The notes under the pieces were generated by a model. It made no database searches, was not told the origin of the DNA, and saw only the letters and a list, made by a program, of their open reading frames with translations. From an uncultured Collinsella sp. (GTDB lineage Bacteria > Actinomycetota > Coriobacteriia > Coriobacteriales > Coriobacteriaceae): a stretch of DNA of 64,000 nt. The position numbers were made by a program, and so were the translations under genes. Positions 35,531 through 44,256 of this stretch are shown piece after piece. Position 1 is the stretch's first letter; each line of letters begins with the position of its first letter. The stretch is taken from positions 1-64,000 of the forward strand of contig CAAFZX010000048.1 of NCBI GenBank assembly GCA_900767675.1, given 5' to 3'.

Positions 35531-35559
35531 ACTATAACAATAGCTGCGGAAACGTGCAA
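35531..35559 (-). promoter_or_regulatory. Candidate sigma-70 promoter of rimP operon
   Basis: Minus-strand TATAGT (35531-35536) lies 17 nt from TTGCAC (35554-35559). The -10 has one mismatch to TATAAT; the -35 matches only TTG. The predicted start would be near 35524, giving a leader of about 70 nt that includes the terminator hairpin. Confidence 0.45.
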
Positions 35560-35821
35560 GCACCGTACGAATCTGCAGGTCAGCGTGCGCACAGCTTCTC
35601 CACAAGAATAGGACAATTGGTCGAGGAACCCCATGCGGCGCACCCTCAACAGCCTCAAAACGGGCCATGCGTCCCAATCCACAGGTCTGTTCGGACCCCA
35701 AGGGCATTCCTCCCCGAGCCCTTATCGATCAGACTTACGCTAAGGGACATTCCGCAACAAGCCGGCCAGTAAGTCGCGCAACGACGAACCTTTCCAAATC
35801 CTCTACGGCAAGGAGGCACCC
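35560..35821. other. Divergent intergenic region, no gene seen
   Basis: Together with the rimP leader this is a 369-nt gap. It holds the candidate rimP promoter on one side and the lipoprotein gene's AAGGAGGCA ribosome binding site (35809-35817) on the other. I see no tRNA, riboswitch or convincing small gene. Confidence 0.5.
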
Positions 35822-36394
35822 ATGAAACGCCTAGGCACCCTCTGCATGACTGCGCTCGCCATCGCAACGTGCTCGTTGGCCCTCGTGGGCTGCGGCAAGA
35901 CGAACAGCAAAACCGGAACATGCGAACCGAATCCTGGCAGCACCAAAGCCATCGAAAAAACCGAACCCCCGGTGAGCTTCGACAAAATGGACGAGGACAT
36001 CATCGATCCCCAGGGTTTGGACCCCGACCCCCAAGAACAGTTCCCCATCGACCTTGAGGCAGACGAGAACGTCCATGTTACCTGCGTGGACAAGGACACC
36101 GACGGCTACGGCAACGCCGCGCTCATCTTTACGGTGACCAACTACACGGGTGTCGACATGATGTTTGGCGATGTGGACTCCTATGCCTACGTCAACGGCG
36201 TGGTCCGCGATGTGCACATGCGCCAGCAGGTCGCAGCGGGCGAGGAAACACGCGCCATGCTCACCTTTGTAGGCACCTTCGACGACCCGGACTTTGATGT
36301 GAACAACGACCTCAACGACATCTACCTCAACATTTGGATGTTCGAAGAGGCAACGGGCAACGTTTACTTTAGGGACCTGGTACACATCCCGTAG
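35822..36394 (+). CDS. Secreted lipoprotein with DUF5067/DUF4352-like C-terminal fold
   Basis: 190 residues. A type II signal peptide (MKRLGTLCMTALAIATCSLA) ends in the lipobox LVGC with lipidated Cys24. An acidic Pro-rich linker precedes a beta-rich domain (VTCVDKDTDGYGNAALIFTVTNYTG...) resembling the immunoglobulin-like DUF4352/DUF5067 domains of Gram-positive lipoproteins; that placement is tentative. AAGGAGG lies upstream. No functional link with its neighbours. Confidence 0.75.
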   Translation: MKRLGTLCMTALAIATCSLALVGCGKTNSKTGTCEPNPGSTKAIEKTEPPVSFDKMDEDIIDPQGLDPDPQEQFPIDLEADENVHVTCVDKDTDGYGNAALIFTVTNYTGVDMMFGDVDSYAYVNGVVRDVHMRQQVAAGEETRAMLTFVGTFDDPDFDVNNDLNDIYLNIWMFEEATGNVYFRDLVHIP

Positions 36395-36434
36395 AAGACG
36401 GTGCGACGCACTGGCTAAGCAGGGCATACAACAC

Positions 36435-36471
36435 AAAACGAGGGACGAACCAACCGGACCGCCCCTCGTTT
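36435..36471. terminator. Bidirectional hairpin between lipoprotein gene and leuS
   Basis: AAACGAGGG (36436-36444) pairs with CCCTCGTTT (36463-36471), between convergent genes, with an A-rich side and a T-rich side. Confidence 0.6.
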
Positions 36472-36498
36472 ATTGCATGCCAGCTTTACACGCAGCGC

Positions 36499-39075
36499 TT
36501 ACTTGACCACCAGGTTGACCAGCTTGCCGGGCACGCAGATGGCCTTGACGACCGTCTTGCCCTCGAGCCACTTGGCAACGGCAGCCTCGGCGGCAGCCTG
36601 CATCTCCTCGTTGGAGGCATCGCGGGCCACATCGATACGGCCGCGGACCTTACCGAGCACCTGGACGACGATCTGCACCGTGTCCTCGATGGACTCGGCC
36701 AGGTCAAACTCGGGCCAGGCGGCGGTGTAGGCGTTGCCCTCGCAGCCGAGTGCCTCGTGCCACAACTCGTCGGCCCAGAACGGGCAGATGGGGGCAAGGA
36801 CGCTCACGATATCCTTGGCCACGCCGTAGCACAGGGCCTTGTCGCGCGATGCGCCCTCGGTGGCGTTGAGGTAGGCGCTCGCCGTGTTGACGAGCTCCAT
36901 GACAGCCGAGATCGCAGTGTTAAACTGACCGCGATCGAAGTCCTCGGTGCACTTGGCGATGGTGCGGTGACGCTCGCGATAGAGCTTCATCGCGGTCTCG
37001 TCGAGAGCAGCCTTATCAAAGGCGACGTTGGCATCACCCGACTGGACAAGCTGCCACACGATACGCCAAGCGCGCTTGATAAAGCGGTTGGCACCCTCGA
37101 CGGCCTTGGGATCCCAGTCAAAGTCCTTCTCGGGCGGGGCGATAAACAAGATCGCCAGACGCATGGTGTCGGCGCCGTAAGGTTCGATGACCGAGCTCGG
37201 GGGCACCACATTGCCCTTGGACTTGGACATGGTGTCGCCGTTCTCGTCCTTGACCATGCCCTGGCACAGCAGGTTGGTGAAGGGCTCGTCGACGCTCAGC
37301 AGGCCCAGGTCGCGCAGCGCCTTGGTAAAGAAGCGGCTGTAGAGCAGGTGCAAAATAGCGTGCTCGATGCCGCCGATGTAGTTATCGACGGGCATCCAAC
37401 GATCGGCAGCCTCGCGGGAGAAGGGCAGCTCGGTGTTGTGCGGGTCGGTATAGCGCAGGTAATACCAGCTGGAGCAAGTGAAGGTGTCCATGGTATCGGT
37501 CTCGCGCTTGGCCGGGCGGCCGCAGACCGGGCAGGTGGTCTCGTAGAAGTCCTTGCACTCGGCAAGGGTTTCGCCGGCGCCCAGGTCCAGGTTCTCGGGC
37601 AGCGTCACCGGCAGCTGATCCTCGGGCACGGGCACGATACCGCAGTGCTCGCAGTGGATGGCCGGGATGGGGTTGCCCCAATAGCGCTGACGGGAAATGA
37701 GCCAGTCGCGCAGACGGAACTCGACCTTGCGACGACCGCAGCCCATGGCCTCGAGGTCGGCCACGATCGCAGCCTCGCCCTCGGAGTGCTTGCCGCCGCG
37801 CATGCCGGTGTACTTGCCGGACTGGACGAGCGTGCCCTCGGCAGCGTGAGCGCAATCCCAGTCGACGGTATCGGCATGGAAGGTATCGATGGTCTCACCG
37901 CTGGCCTCGACGGCAGCGCGATCGTCATCGTCCAGGATGATCGGCACGATCGGCAGGTCGTACTTGCGGGCAAACTCAAAGTCGCGCTGGTCGCCGCAGG
38001 GAACGGCCATGACGGCGCCGGTGCCGTAGTCGGCAACAACGTAGTCGGCAACCCACACGGGGACCTTCTCGCCGTTGACGGGGTTTACCACATAGCGGCC
38101 GGTAAAGGCACCGTGCTTCTCGAGGGTGCCCTGGGCACGCTCGACGGCAGAAATATGCTTGGAGTCCTCGACGATCTTGGTGACGGCCTCCTCGTACTCC
38201 GTGCCCTCGACGAGCTCGTGCAGGCCTGCGTACTCGGGAGCCAGGACAAAGAAGGAGACGCCAAAAAGGGTATCGGCACGCGTGGTGAAGACGGTGATCT
38301 TGCCCTCGTCGCCCTCGATGGGCTCGCCATCTTGGTCGCACAGGGTAAAGTCGACCTCGGCGCCCTCGGAGCGACCGATCCAGTTGGCCTGCATCTGCTT
38401 GACGCGCTCGGGCCAGCCGGGGAGCTTCTCCAGATCGTCGAGCAGCTCCTGGGAGTACTCGGTGATCTTGAAGTACCACTGCTCCAGGTCGCGCTTCTCG
38501 GGCTCGGTGCCGCAGCGCCAGCACTTGCCCTCGGTGACCTGCTCGTTGGCCAGAACGGTCTTGCAGGTGGGGCACCAGTTGACCGGGTTCTTCTTGCGGT
38601 AGACCAGGCCCTTTTCCCACAGCTTCTCAAAGATCCACTGGCCCCAGCGGTAGTAGTCGGGACTGCAGGTCTTGACCATGCGATCCAGATCGTAGGAGAA
38701 GCCCATGCGCTTCATCGTGGCGAGCGCCTGGTCCATGTTCTTATACGTCCAGGCGGCAGCTTGCGTGTTGTGCTTGATGGCGGCGTTCTCGGCAGGCAGG
38801 CCAAAGGCGTCAAAGCCGATGGGGTGCAGCACGTCGTAGCCGCGCATGCGGGCCTGACGGGCCATGGCATCGCCGATGGTATAGTTGCGCGCGTGGCCCA
38901 TGTGCAGATCGCCCGACGGATACGGGAACATCTCGAGCACGTACTTCTTGGGCTTGCTGTCGTCGGTGTCGACGGCAAAGAGGTTGGAGTCCTCCCAGGC
39001 CTTCATCCACTTGGACTCAATGGCCTGTGCGTCGTAAGCAGGGATCTCGTCCTTATGATCTGTGCAATCGCACAT
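36499..39075 (-). CDS. leuS: Leucyl-tRNA synthetase
   Basis: 858 residues from the ATG at 39075 (AAGGAG 7 nt upstream); a longer frame to 39201 would run through a long inverted repeat. Class I motifs HMGH (58-61) and MSKSKGN are present, the CP1 editing domain is full length, and Cys pairs of the zinc domain are visible (CPTCK, CPVCG). It charges tRNA-Leu. Confidence 0.97.
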   Translation of the reverse strand: MCDCTDHKDEIPAYDAQAIESKWMKAWEDSNLFAVDTDDSKPKKYVLEMFPYPSGDLHMGHARNYTIGDAMARQARMRGYDVLHPIGFDAFGLPAENAAIKHNTQAAAWTYKNMDQALATMKRMGFSYDLDRMVKTCSPDYYRWGQWIFEKLWEKGLVYRKKNPVNWCPTCKTVLANEQVTEGKCWRCGTEPEKRDLEQWYFKITEYSQELLDDLEKLPGWPERVKQMQANWIGRSEGAEVDFTLCDQDGEPIEGDEGKITVFTTRADTLFGVSFFVLAPEYAGLHELVEGTEYEEAVTKIVEDSKHISAVERAQGTLEKHGAFTGRYVVNPVNGEKVPVWVADYVVADYGTGAVMAVPCGDQRDFEFARKYDLPIVPIILDDDDRAAVEASGETIDTFHADTVDWDCAHAAEGTLVQSGKYTGMRGGKHSEGEAAIVADLEAMGCGRRKVEFRLRDWLISRQRYWGNPIPAIHCEHCGIVPVPEDQLPVTLPENLDLGAGETLAECKDFYETTCPVCGRPAKRETDTMDTFTCSSWYYLRYTDPHNTELPFSREAADRWMPVDNYIGGIEHAILHLLYSRFFTKALRDLGLLSVDEPFTNLLCQGMVKDENGDTMSKSKGNVVPPSSVIEPYGADTMRLAILFIAPPEKDFDWDPKAVEGANRFIKRAWRIVWQLVQSGDANVAFDKAALDETAMKLYRERHRTIAKCTEDFDRGQFNTAISAVMELVNTASAYLNATEGASRDKALCYGVAKDIVSVLAPICPFWADELWHEALGCEGNAYTAAWPEFDLAESIEDTVQIVVQVLGKVRGRIDVARDASNEEMQAAAEAAVAKWLEGKTVVKAICVPGKLVNLVVK

Positions 39076-39101
39076 ATCAGCTCCTTTGTTATCTCGGTTG
39101 G

Positions 39102-39219
39102 GGCGGGGCGTTCTTACCTTTACTCGCTGCTGCGGACAGTCCTGCTCGCACGAAGAGCACATTAAGTGCTCTTCGGCTCGTGCGGAACTTGCAGCGAGCA
39201 AAGATAAGAACGCCCCGCC
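39102..39219. repeat. 118-bp long inverted repeat upstream of leuS
   Basis: Outer arms 39102-39130 and 39191-39219 match at 27 of 29 positions, and an inner perfect 10-bp stem CGAAGAGCAC/GTGCTCTTCG (39151-39160, 39166-39175) closes on the loop ATTAA. It is in the leuS leader on the minus strand but has no T-box sequence. Confidence 0.7.
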
Positions 39220-39254
39220 ACATCGTTAACTCGACTGATGATAGCAAATACAAC

Positions 39255-39290
39255 AAGCGAGATGTCTGCGACTTGCAGGCATCTCGCTTT
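39255..39290 (-). terminator. Terminator downstream of the IMPDH gene
   Basis: AAGCGAGATGTCTGC (39255-39269) pairs with GCAGGCATCTCGCTT (39275-39289), one G-U or mismatch. The minus-strand tail is TGTTGTATTT, 48 nt after the stop. Confidence 0.6.
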
Positions 39291-39337
39291 ATCTAAATAA
39301 CGTGGTTGATACTCAACCTTTATGTGCAGCTCTTATC

Positions 39338-40849
39338 CTATCGATAAGACACAGACTGCTGAGAGTCTTTCACGACAACGTCGTGGGCGCCGCCTTCGAC
39401 GATGGAGGTGGAGCTGACCAGCGTCAGGCGTGCCTTTTCCTGGAGCTCGGGGATCGAGAGGGCACCGCAGTTGCACATCGTGGACTTGACCTTGTAGAGC
39501 GTTCCGCCCACGCCGTCCTTGAGGGAACCGGCGTAGGGAACGTAGGAGTCGACGCCCTCGACGAAGCTGAGCTTCGCGGCGCCGCCCAGGTCGTAGCGCT
39601 GCCAGTTGCGGGCACGCGCAGAACCCTCGCCCCAATACTCCTTCATGTACTGACCGTTCACGTTGACGCGCTCGGTCGGGCTCTCGTCAAAGCGGGCGAA
39701 ATAACGACCCAGCATCATAAAGTCGGCACCCATGGCAAGGGCGAGCGTCATGTGGTAGTCATAGACGATACCGCCGTCGGAGCACACGGGCACGTAGACG
39801 CCGGTCTCCTCGTAGTACTCGTCGCGGGCGCGGCAGACATCGATCAACGCGGTGGCCTGGCCACGACCGATACCCTTGGTCTCGCGGGTGATGCAGATGG
39901 AACCGCCGCCGATACCGACCTTGATGAAGTCGGCACCGCAGTCGGCCAGGAAGCGGAAACCCTCGGCGTCGACAACGTTACCGGCACCGACCTTGACGTC
40001 CTCGCCGTAGTTGGCGCGGATCCACTCGATAGTGCGCTTCTGCCACTCGCTGAAGCCCTCGGAAGAGTCGATGCACAGGACATCGGCGCCGGCCTCGATG
40101 AGCAGCGGCACGCGCTCGGCATAGTCGCGGGTGTTGATACCGGCGCCGACCATGTAGCGCTTGTCGCCGTCGAGCAGCTCGTTGGGGTTGGTCTTGTGGC
40201 TGTCGTAGTCCTTGCGGAAGACGATGCCCATCAGGTGATCGTAGTCGTCGACGATGGGCAGGGCGTTGAGCTTGTTGTCCCAGATGACGTCGTTGGCAAC
40301 CTTGAGGCTGATGTTCTTGTCGCCCACGATGAGCTGCTCACGCGGGGTCATGAACTCGGAGACCTTCTTCTGGTGGTCATCGCGGCTGGGGCGATAGTCG
40401 CGGCTGGTGACGATGCCCAGGAGCTTACCCTTGGGAGTGCCGTCGTCGGTGACCGGCATGGTGGAGTGACCGGTCTTCTCCTTGAGCTCGATGACCTGCT
40501 CCATGGTCATGTCGGGGGTCAACGTGGAATCGGACTGAACGAAGCCGGCCTTGTGATCCTTGACGGCCTTGACCATAGCGGCCTCGGACTCGGCGCTCTG
40601 GGAACCGTAAATAAAGGACAGGCCACCCTCGGTAGCGAGCGCGACACCCATGTCGACGCCCGAGACGGACTGCATGATGGCGGAAACCATGGGGATGTTC
40701 AGGGTGATTGCCGGCTTCTCACCGCGCTTAAAGCGGGTTAGCGGCGTCTTAAGAGAGACGTTGTTGGGGATGCACTGCGAGGACGAGTAACCAGGGACCA
40801 GCAGATACTCCGAAAACGTGTGGGACTCACCGGGAAAGAACGTAGCCAT
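39338..40849 (-). CDS. guaB: IMP dehydrogenase
   Basis: 503 residues. The TIM barrel is interrupted at about 105-225 by a CBS pair (VTSRDYRPSRDDHQKK, GIVFRKDYD). The catalytic loop reads GGGSICITRETKGIGRGQ, with Cys319; the substrate loop MVGAGINTRDY and SDGGIVYDYH follow the family pattern. It oxidises IMP to XMP, the first committed step to GMP. The sequence belongs to a divergent branch (GGGSICIT rather than GPGSICTT). Confidence 0.92.
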   Translation of the reverse strand: MATFFPGESHTFSEYLLVPGYSSSQCIPNNVSLKTPLTRFKRGEKPAITLNIPMVSAIMQSVSGVDMGVALATEGGLSFIYGSQSAESEAAMVKAVKDHKAGFVQSDSTLTPDMTMEQVIELKEKTGHSTMPVTDDGTPKGKLLGIVTSRDYRPSRDDHQKKVSEFMTPREQLIVGDKNISLKVANDVIWDNKLNALPIVDDYDHLMGIVFRKDYDSHKTNPNELLDGDKRYMVGAGINTRDYAERVPLLIEAGADVLCIDSSEGFSEWQKRTIEWIRANYGEDVKVGAGNVVDAEGFRFLADCGADFIKVGIGGGSICITRETKGIGRGQATALIDVCRARDEYYEETGVYVPVCSDGGIVYDYHMTLALAMGADFMMLGRYFARFDESPTERVNVNGQYMKEYWGEGSARARNWQRYDLGGAAKLSFVEGVDSYVPYAGSLKDGVGGTLYKVKSTMCNCGALSIPELQEKARLTLVSSTSIVEGGAHDVVVKDSQQSVSYR

Positions 40850-41033
40850 GTTTCTCCTTTTTCCATGCGACCGGTCGGCTGCAGGCCTCGTAGGACCCAG
40901 CCCAACCTTGGGCGCCCAATACTGGGGAAGTATCTTAGCGCACTTTGACTGCTACAATGCATGATTTAAGAAGAGCACATGAGGGTTTGACGCAGGCTTT
41001 GCGTTTGCCCAGCATACACTTTAGCCGGGAGAC

Positions 41034-41387
41034 GTGAAGCACATGGAGTACAAGACGACGGCAAAGCTGGTCATTCAAGCGTGCGACAAGAATCTGCCGG
41101 GCGTATTTGGTCACGGCTGTGTCTTGCTGCTGCAGGGTATCGCCCGAGAGCACTCGCTCAACCGTGCCGCCAAGAGCATGGGCATGGCATACTCCAAAGC
41201 CTGGCGCATTGTGAACGAGGCGGAAGGGCAGCTGGGCTGCAAGCTCATCGAGCGCGACGGCGCCCGCGGATCCACCCTCACCCCCGCCGGAGAGCGCGCC
41301 ATAGCGGTCTACGAGAAGCTGCAGGCCGACATAAACAAGGTCATTGCCACCAAAGCCGACGCCCTCATCGCCAGCATCAAAGAATAG
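41034..41387 (+). CDS. ModE-type winged-helix DNA-binding protein
   Basis: 117 residues from the GTG at 41034, or 114 from the ATG at 41043. The single domain contains GHGCVLLLQGIAREHSLNRAAKSMGMAYSKAWRIVNEAEG, the LysR-like wHTH of ModE, followed by the wing with LIERDGARGSTLTPAGE. It lacks the molybdate-binding TOBE domains of full ModE, as do many short homologues. Target genes are unknown; no molybdenum transport genes are in the window. Confidence 0.88.
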   Translation: MKHMEYKTTAKLVIQACDKNLPGVFGHGCVLLLQGIAREHSLNRAAKSMGMAYSKAWRIVNEAEGQLGCKLIERDGARGSTLTPAGERAIAVYEKLQADINKVIATKADALIASIKE

Positions 41388-41428
41388 CCAATTTGGGACG
41401 GGGCTTTTTAGCTACGCAACCCCCTCTC

Positions 41429-41499
41429 TAAGTTGCGGTGAAATAGGGACTGTTTATGCCGATAAAGCCGTAAATCAATCCATATTTCACCGCAACTTA
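41429..41499. repeat. Palindromic element with 17-bp perfect arms
   Basis: TAAGTTGCGGTGAAATA (41429-41445) is the exact reverse complement of 41483-41499, with a 37-nt spacer. It sits between convergent genes, like the element at 3598-3667 but of different sequence. Confidence 0.7.
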
Positions 41500-41519
41500 T
41501 GGAGTCGAGGATGATTTAG

Positions 41520-42512
41520 CTAGTTGCGGAGGGCGTTATCTAGGGCGGACGCTACGACCAGGGGGTTGTCGGTGCCGGCGAAGAGGCGGATGGTGCTCCC
41601 CTGCTTGCCGCGCGTGGCCGAGAGGCGCGTCGTTGCGCCGCCGGCGGGCGATGTACGAAACTCCCCCGGCAAAGCATCGAAGAAATCACCCGCACTGCGC
41701 TCGATAAGGTCAAACTCAACTGCCGGGCCAAAGCCGTGCTCGAGGATTCCTGTCGCAACCGCATGGTCGGGATGCGAGCTCAGTCCGGGATAGCGCACGT
41801 TGCACACCATCTCGTTGGCGGCCAGATACTCGGCCAGCGCACGGGCGCGGTCGAAATGCGCCTGCATACGGACGTCGAGCGAGTCCAGTCCCCGCTCCAG
41901 CACACCGGCCTCGTCAGCAGTCAATTCAAACTTGGCCAAGCCACAGCCCTCAAGCAGGGTATGCGCGCACTCGGCCGCGGCATCCACACGATGGCGCTTG
42001 AGCTGCGAGCGCGCGACCGATACGGCAACCAACTTGCGCGGAGCATCACCGGCGCATACGCGATCGAGCGCCTCGAGCGACAGCGCAGAACCCAGCCGCA
42101 GCGAATCGCAGCCAAAAGCTGACGCCACGGTGTTGTCCACAACCAGCAGCGCATGGGCCTCACGCGCCGCCCGACCCAGCGCACGAAGATCGGGCACGCG
42201 CAGTCCAAACCCGCCAATGGAGTTGACGAACCACCACAGGTGCGGCCCCTCGGCATCAAACGAAGCATCAAAGCCATCGGACGCAGCAGCAAACGCCGCA
42301 ACCGACGACTCCTCCACCATAGCCACGTCGCAGCCATCAAAGCCGCGCGCAAACGCATCGGCAAAGTCATCCGCAAAGGCCACTAGGCGGTCACCGGGAC
42401 GCACAATCCCCAGCTGCGACAGCGCTGCCGGCACATGCGGGGCCGCAAGCAACCGCGCCTCACGCGCGCCGGCCCTCAAAGCCCAGGCCTCTTCTAGCTG
42501 CTGTACGCCCAT
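41520..42512 (-). CDS. Cys/Met-metabolism PLP-fold protein, divergent
   Basis: 330 residues from the ATG at 42512 (the longer frame to 42572 would run through a terminator). The fold shows as VVDNTVAS (around 124-131, the VVDNTFAS motif), LEHGFGPAVEFDL and SGEFRTS..GATTRLS-like C-terminus typical of cystathionine gamma-synthase relatives. At about 150 residues shorter in places than the 380-400 norm, it also reads SVARS (165-169) where the family has the PLP-binding SATKY, giving Arg168 at the Lys position. It may be non-catalytic or changed in activity. Confidence 0.7.
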   Translation of the reverse strand: MGVQQLEEAWALRAGAREARLLAAPHVPAALSQLGIVRPGDRLVAFADDFADAFARGFDGCDVAMVEESSVAAFAAASDGFDASFDAEGPHLWWFVNSIGGFGLRVPDLRALGRAAREAHALLVVDNTVASAFGCDSLRLGSALSLEALDRVCAGDAPRKLVAVSVARSQLKRHRVDAAAECAHTLLEGCGLAKFELTADEAGVLERGLDSLDVRMQAHFDRARALAEYLAANEMVCNVRYPGLSSHPDHAVATGILEHGFGPAVEFDLIERSAGDFFDALPGEFRTSPAGGATTRLSATRGKQGSTIRLFAGTDNPLVVASALDNALRN

Positions 42513-42530
42513 ACGGCACCGTCCCTTCAA

Positions 42531-42569
42531 AACAAAAACCCACGATGCGGGTGTTCCCCGCATCGTGGG
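42531..42569 (-). terminator. Intrinsic terminator of the sucrose operon
   Basis: CCCACGATGCGGG (42539-42551) pairs exactly with 42557-42569. The minus-strand tail TTTTTGTTTTG is a good U tract, 39 nt past the GH32 stop. Confidence 0.88.
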
Positions 42570-42607
42570 CAACGGCTGCAGTATAGCGCCGATATGCGAC
42601 GAATCGC

Positions 42608-44149
42608 TTAGATGTTGAGCGTGTGATAGTTCACGCTCGTGCCCGGAGCGTCAACGGTCACGCCATAGGCCTCGGGATAGATGCGCGTCGAAAACACGAG
42701 CGCGCCATCATTCACGAACACCTCGACCGACGAGACATCGCCAACAATGCGCACGTTACGAACCTCGTCGACGGGCTCCCAACGCACGGTACGACCGCAG
42801 CCGGCAGAAGCGCGACCCTCATCGGTAAATCGCATCTCAAAGCGCGAGGGCAGTTCGCCCTCGGCGGGCACAAACTCCAGCTTCAGCTCGTCATCAACGA
42901 TCGCGGTAAACGCGCCATCGACACCGTCAACAACAACGTCAAAGCAGGTATCGTCGGCAACCTCCAACGAGCCCTGCCCCACACGCACCGAGGCATAATG
43001 GCGCTCGATCTCGCGAGCCGGCTGCTGCAGCACCACGCCGCCGGCGCCGGCTGTAAGCTCACGCGGCACCGTCATGCAGTGCTGCCAGCCACACGCCACG
43101 GTGGGCGCGTTGCCATAGGTCGGCTCATCGGGCATGCCCATCCAGCCGATCAGAATGTGGCGACCATCCTCGGACGTAAACTCCTGCGGCGCATAGAAGT
43201 CAAAACCGGCATCCCACAGGCGGAACTCGCCCAGCTCATAAGCGTCCTTGCCACCAGTGATGTCGCCCGATACAGGCATGTAGCCAGCGGCATACACATT
43301 GCCGCGGTCCCAACGACCGCCCTCAAGACCCTGGGGCGAGAAGGACAGCCACTTCGCCGGTACACCGCCATCCGACTCAAGCTCAAGGTATCCCGGGCAC
43401 TCCCACATAAAGCCAAAGCGCTCGGGCGTGGAAACGCGGCTTTCGAGCTCCCAGCTCAGCATATCGGCCGAGCCATACACCAAGATCTCGCCCACATCGC
43501 GCCCGGCACCTTCGCCGTGCATCGCACAAAAACGGCTTTCGACATGCGGCCCGTCCACGCGACGACGCGCGCCCAGCACCATGTGGTAACGCCCATCATC
43601 ATCGCGCCACACCTTGGGATCACGCACGTGGCAGGTCAGATCGTCGGGATAATCCTCGGACGCCAGCACCACGCGCTTTTGGCTGAACTCCCGACCGGCA
43701 AGGCCATCAACGCTCTCCACATAGACGGTATCGGCGCGGCGGCCAGTATTGACGTAGTCGTACGTGCCGTCCGCATCGGAAAGCTTAACGTTGCCTGTGT
43801 ACAGTACGCGAATGCGGCCGTCCTCGGCAAGCGCGGAGCCCGAATACACGCCATGGCAGTCGAACGGCTCGTCGGGAAGCAGCGGCGCGCCAACATATTC
43901 CCAGTTCATAAGGTCGCGGCTTGTGGCATGGCCCCACATCTTTACGCCGCCGTTCACATCAAACGGGGCATACTGGAAGTACGCGTGAAACACGCCACCC
44001 ACCTGGCAGAGACCGTTGGGGTCATTGAGCCAACCCGCCGGCGGCATAATATGGAAGCGCTGGCCATACGCGCCATAACCGCACTCAGTGGCGGCGGCGT
44101 CAACGGCGGCAACCAGCTTTGCAAGATCGCGACCAAGTGCATTAGACAT
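42608..44149 (-). CDS. scrB: GH32 sucrose-6-phosphate hydrolase
   Basis: 513 residues. The five-bladed propeller carries the nucleophile in WLNDPNG, the transition-state Asp in RDPK, and the acid/base Glu in ECPG; the C-terminal beta-sandwich includes SVEVFVNDG. It hydrolyses sucrose-6-phosphate to glucose-6-phosphate and fructose. It follows the sucrose-type PTS gene after 107 nt. Activity on other beta-fructosides is possible. Confidence 0.93.
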   Translation of the reverse strand: MSNALGRDLAKLVAAVDAAATECGYGAYGQRFHIMPPAGWLNDPNGLCQVGGVFHAYFQYAPFDVNGGVKMWGHATSRDLMNWEYVGAPLLPDEPFDCHGVYSGSALAEDGRIRVLYTGNVKLSDADGTYDYVNTGRRADTVYVESVDGLAGREFSQKRVVLASEDYPDDLTCHVRDPKVWRDDDGRYHMVLGARRRVDGPHVESRFCAMHGEGAGRDVGEILVYGSADMLSWELESRVSTPERFGFMWECPGYLELESDGGVPAKWLSFSPQGLEGGRWDRGNVYAAGYMPVSGDITGGKDAYELGEFRLWDAGFDFYAPQEFTSEDGRHILIGWMGMPDEPTYGNAPTVACGWQHCMTVPRELTAGAGGVVLQQPAREIERHYASVRVGQGSLEVADDTCFDVVVDGVDGAFTAIVDDELKLEFVPAEGELPSRFEMRFTDEGRASAGCGRTVRWEPVDEVRNVRIVGDVSSVEVFVNDGALVFSTRIYPEAYGVTVDAPGTSVNYHTLNI

Positions 44150-44256
44150 ATCAAAGTCCTAACGGATCGAAAGTAACAAGGCGCCAGAGAACGGCACCAG
44201 ATACAGGAAACGCCCGTGAGCATACAACCCGCGGGCATTCCCTCAATCAAAAGCTC

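Noticed and set aside
35453..35707. N-terminal extension of RimP by 85 residues
   Set aside because: The frame is open by chance in GC-rich DNA. It contains the likely promoter and terminator, and the ATG at 35452 has a proper ribosome binding site and the family start.
35560..35821. SRP RNA or 6S RNA in the rimP/lipoprotein gap
   Set aside because: The conserved SRP apical loop (GGAAGGAAGCAGC type) is absent, and no closed long stem typical of 6S RNA could be drawn.
39076..39240. T-box riboswitch before leuS
   Set aside because: No T-box sequence (UGGNACCGCG type) or specifier arrangement is visible; only the long inverted repeat is present.
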